Source: Candidatus Omnitrophota bacterium
GTDB taxonomy: Bacteria; Omnitrophota; Gorgyraeia; Gygaellales; Profunditerraquicolaceae
NCBI GenBank assembly: GCA_028706895.1
Contig: JAQTVG010000012.1
Span: 1 to 12,882, forward strand
DNA: 12,882 nt
Direction of reading: 5' to 3'
Shown here: one piece after another, positions 12,145-12,882 of the stretch
Layout of the letters: each line of letters starts with the position of its first letter
How positions within the stretch are numbered: the first letter of the stretch is position 1
The notes under the pieces: model-generated
Seen by the model: the letters and a program-made list of their open reading frames with translations, nothing else
Told to the model about the DNA's origin: nothing
Databases searched by the model: none
Program-made: the position numbers and the translations under genes

Positions 12145-12882
12145 ATGAACAGGAAGACATTAATACTGTCTAGCAGCCATATCCGCAAGCTTATTGACAT
12201 GCCGCGCGTTATAAAGGCGGTAGAGGAGGCATTTAAGCTTTATGGCAGGAATTTAGTCCAGATGCCGCCAAAGATTTATCTTCATCTTGATAAATATGCC
12301 GGAGATTTCAGGGCTATGCCTGCATATATAGAAGGTATGGAGGCCTGCGGACTGAAGTGGGTTAATGTGCATCCTAGAAACAGGCGTTTCGGCTTACCCT
12401 CGGTTATGGCCACGATTATATTAAGTGACCCTAAAACAGGTTTACCGCTGGCTATAATGGACGGCACATACATTACAAATTTAAGGACAGGCGCTGCGGG
12501 CGCGGTAGCGGCAAAATGCCTGGCTAGAAAAGATTCGTCTATTGTGGCTTTGGTAGGCTGCGGCGCGCAGGCAAAGGCGCAGCTTTTGGCTTTGAGAGAG
12601 TTATTTAAAATAAAATTAGTTTATGTCTGGGGCAATAAACCTGAATATGCCAAGAAATTCTTAAAGGATACAAAGCAATTTAAGCTTTGTATGGAAATAA
12701 AAGATAAAATTTCTGATTGTGTAAGGGGAGCTGATATTGTGGTAACAACCACGCCGGTCAGAAAACCGATAGTTAAATCTGAATGGATAAAAAGCGGCAC
12801 CCATATTAATGCCATAGGCGCTGATGCTAAAGGAAAAGAAGAACTGGAGCCCGGTTTGCTCAAGCGCTCAAAGATAATAGTT
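12145..12882 (+). CDS. ornithine cyclodeaminase / alanine dehydrogenase family protein (3' end outside window)
   Basis: An open frame of 246 codons running off the right edge; the full family length is about 320-350 residues. The product is an NAD(P)-dependent enzyme of the ornithine cyclodeaminase/mu-crystallin family. Residues 54-74 (DFRAMPAYIEG...LKWVNV) hold the substrate-site Arg56 and Lys71. MDGTYITNLRTGAAGAVAAK (105-124) is the family signature. The dinucleotide loop is GCGAQ (138-142), in a VALVGCGAQA context. INAIGADAKGKEELEPGLLK is near the end, as in family members. The sequence looks more like the archaeal-type alanine dehydrogenases of this family than like true ornithine cyclodeaminases, but this cannot be decided from half the protein. 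The start is chosen because MNRKTLILSSSHIRKLIDM matches the family's N-terminus; the next Met is at residue 19, inside a conserved helix. Confidence 0.9.
   Translation, partial: MNRKTLILSSSHIRKLIDMPRVIKAVEEAFKLYGRNLVQMPPKIYLHLDKYAGDFRAMPAYIEGMEACGLKWVNVHPRNRRFGLPSVMATIILSDPKTGLPLAIMDGTYITNLRTGAAGAVAAKCLARKDSSIVALVGCGAQAKAQLLALRELFKIKLVYVWGNKPEYAKKFLKDTKQFKLCMEIKDKISDCVRGADIVVTTTPVRKPIVKSEWIKSGTHINAIGADAKGKEELEPGLLKRSKIIV

Overview
The window looks like a piece of an uncultivated Gram-negative-type (diderm) bacterial chromosome of moderate GC content. Outer-membrane biology supports this: a TolC-family channel, an AsmA-like protein, a lipoprotein with a lipobox, and type IV pilin-like proteins. 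The style (DUF3568-type proteins, AFTLLELIIV pilins, dense same-strand operons) reminds me of Omnitrophota or a related candidate phylum, but that is inference and no marker gene is present. All supported genes lie on the + strand. Both ends cut through genes: a UvrD/PcrA-like helicase at the left edge and an ornithine cyclodeaminase/alanine dehydrogenase family enzyme at the right edge.

Layout. (1) 2-859: C-terminal part of a superfamily 1 helicase. (2) 895-2392: a sigma70-type promoter, a structured leader with alternative hairpins, an AsmA-like protein whose C-terminal third resembles DUF3568, and a separate DUF3568-like lipoprotein. (3) 2393-2614: a 78-bp palindromic repeat, a clear intrinsic terminator, and an AT-rich control region with symmetric half-sites. 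(4) 2615-9007: a seven-gene efflux operon made of a small XRE repressor-like protein, a TolC-like channel, an HlyD/YbhG-like adaptor, two ABC ATPases matching the two halves of E. coli YbhF, and two ABC-2 permeases like YbhS and YbhR. (5) 9016-9962: two tandem paralogous pilin-like proteins, starting only 8 nt after the second permease. (6) 9963-10627: promoter, short terminated leader and two tandem cold-shock-domain genes separated by a terminator. (7) 10696-12009: a B12-binding radical SAM protein. (8) 12010-12144: a second copy of the palindromic repeat and a -10 box lying so close to the next ATG that the transcript is probably leaderless. (9) 12145-12882: the truncated ornithine cyclodeaminase-family gene.

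How the parts fit. The efflux operon encodes a complete tripartite exporter: inner-membrane ABC pump, periplasmic adaptor and outer-membrane channel, with its own one-domain DNA-binding regulator in place of the TetR-type regulator of the E. coli ybh system. The pilin pair may be co-transcribed with it. The most interesting unexplained elements are the repeated 78-bp double-stem palindrome, found 12 nt after the stop codon of two unrelated genes, the two structured leaders (938-1021 and 10026-10114), the AsmA-DUF3568 fusion, and the cysteine-rich tail of the first pilin. I see no CRISPR array, tRNA, rRNA, transposase or phage gene.
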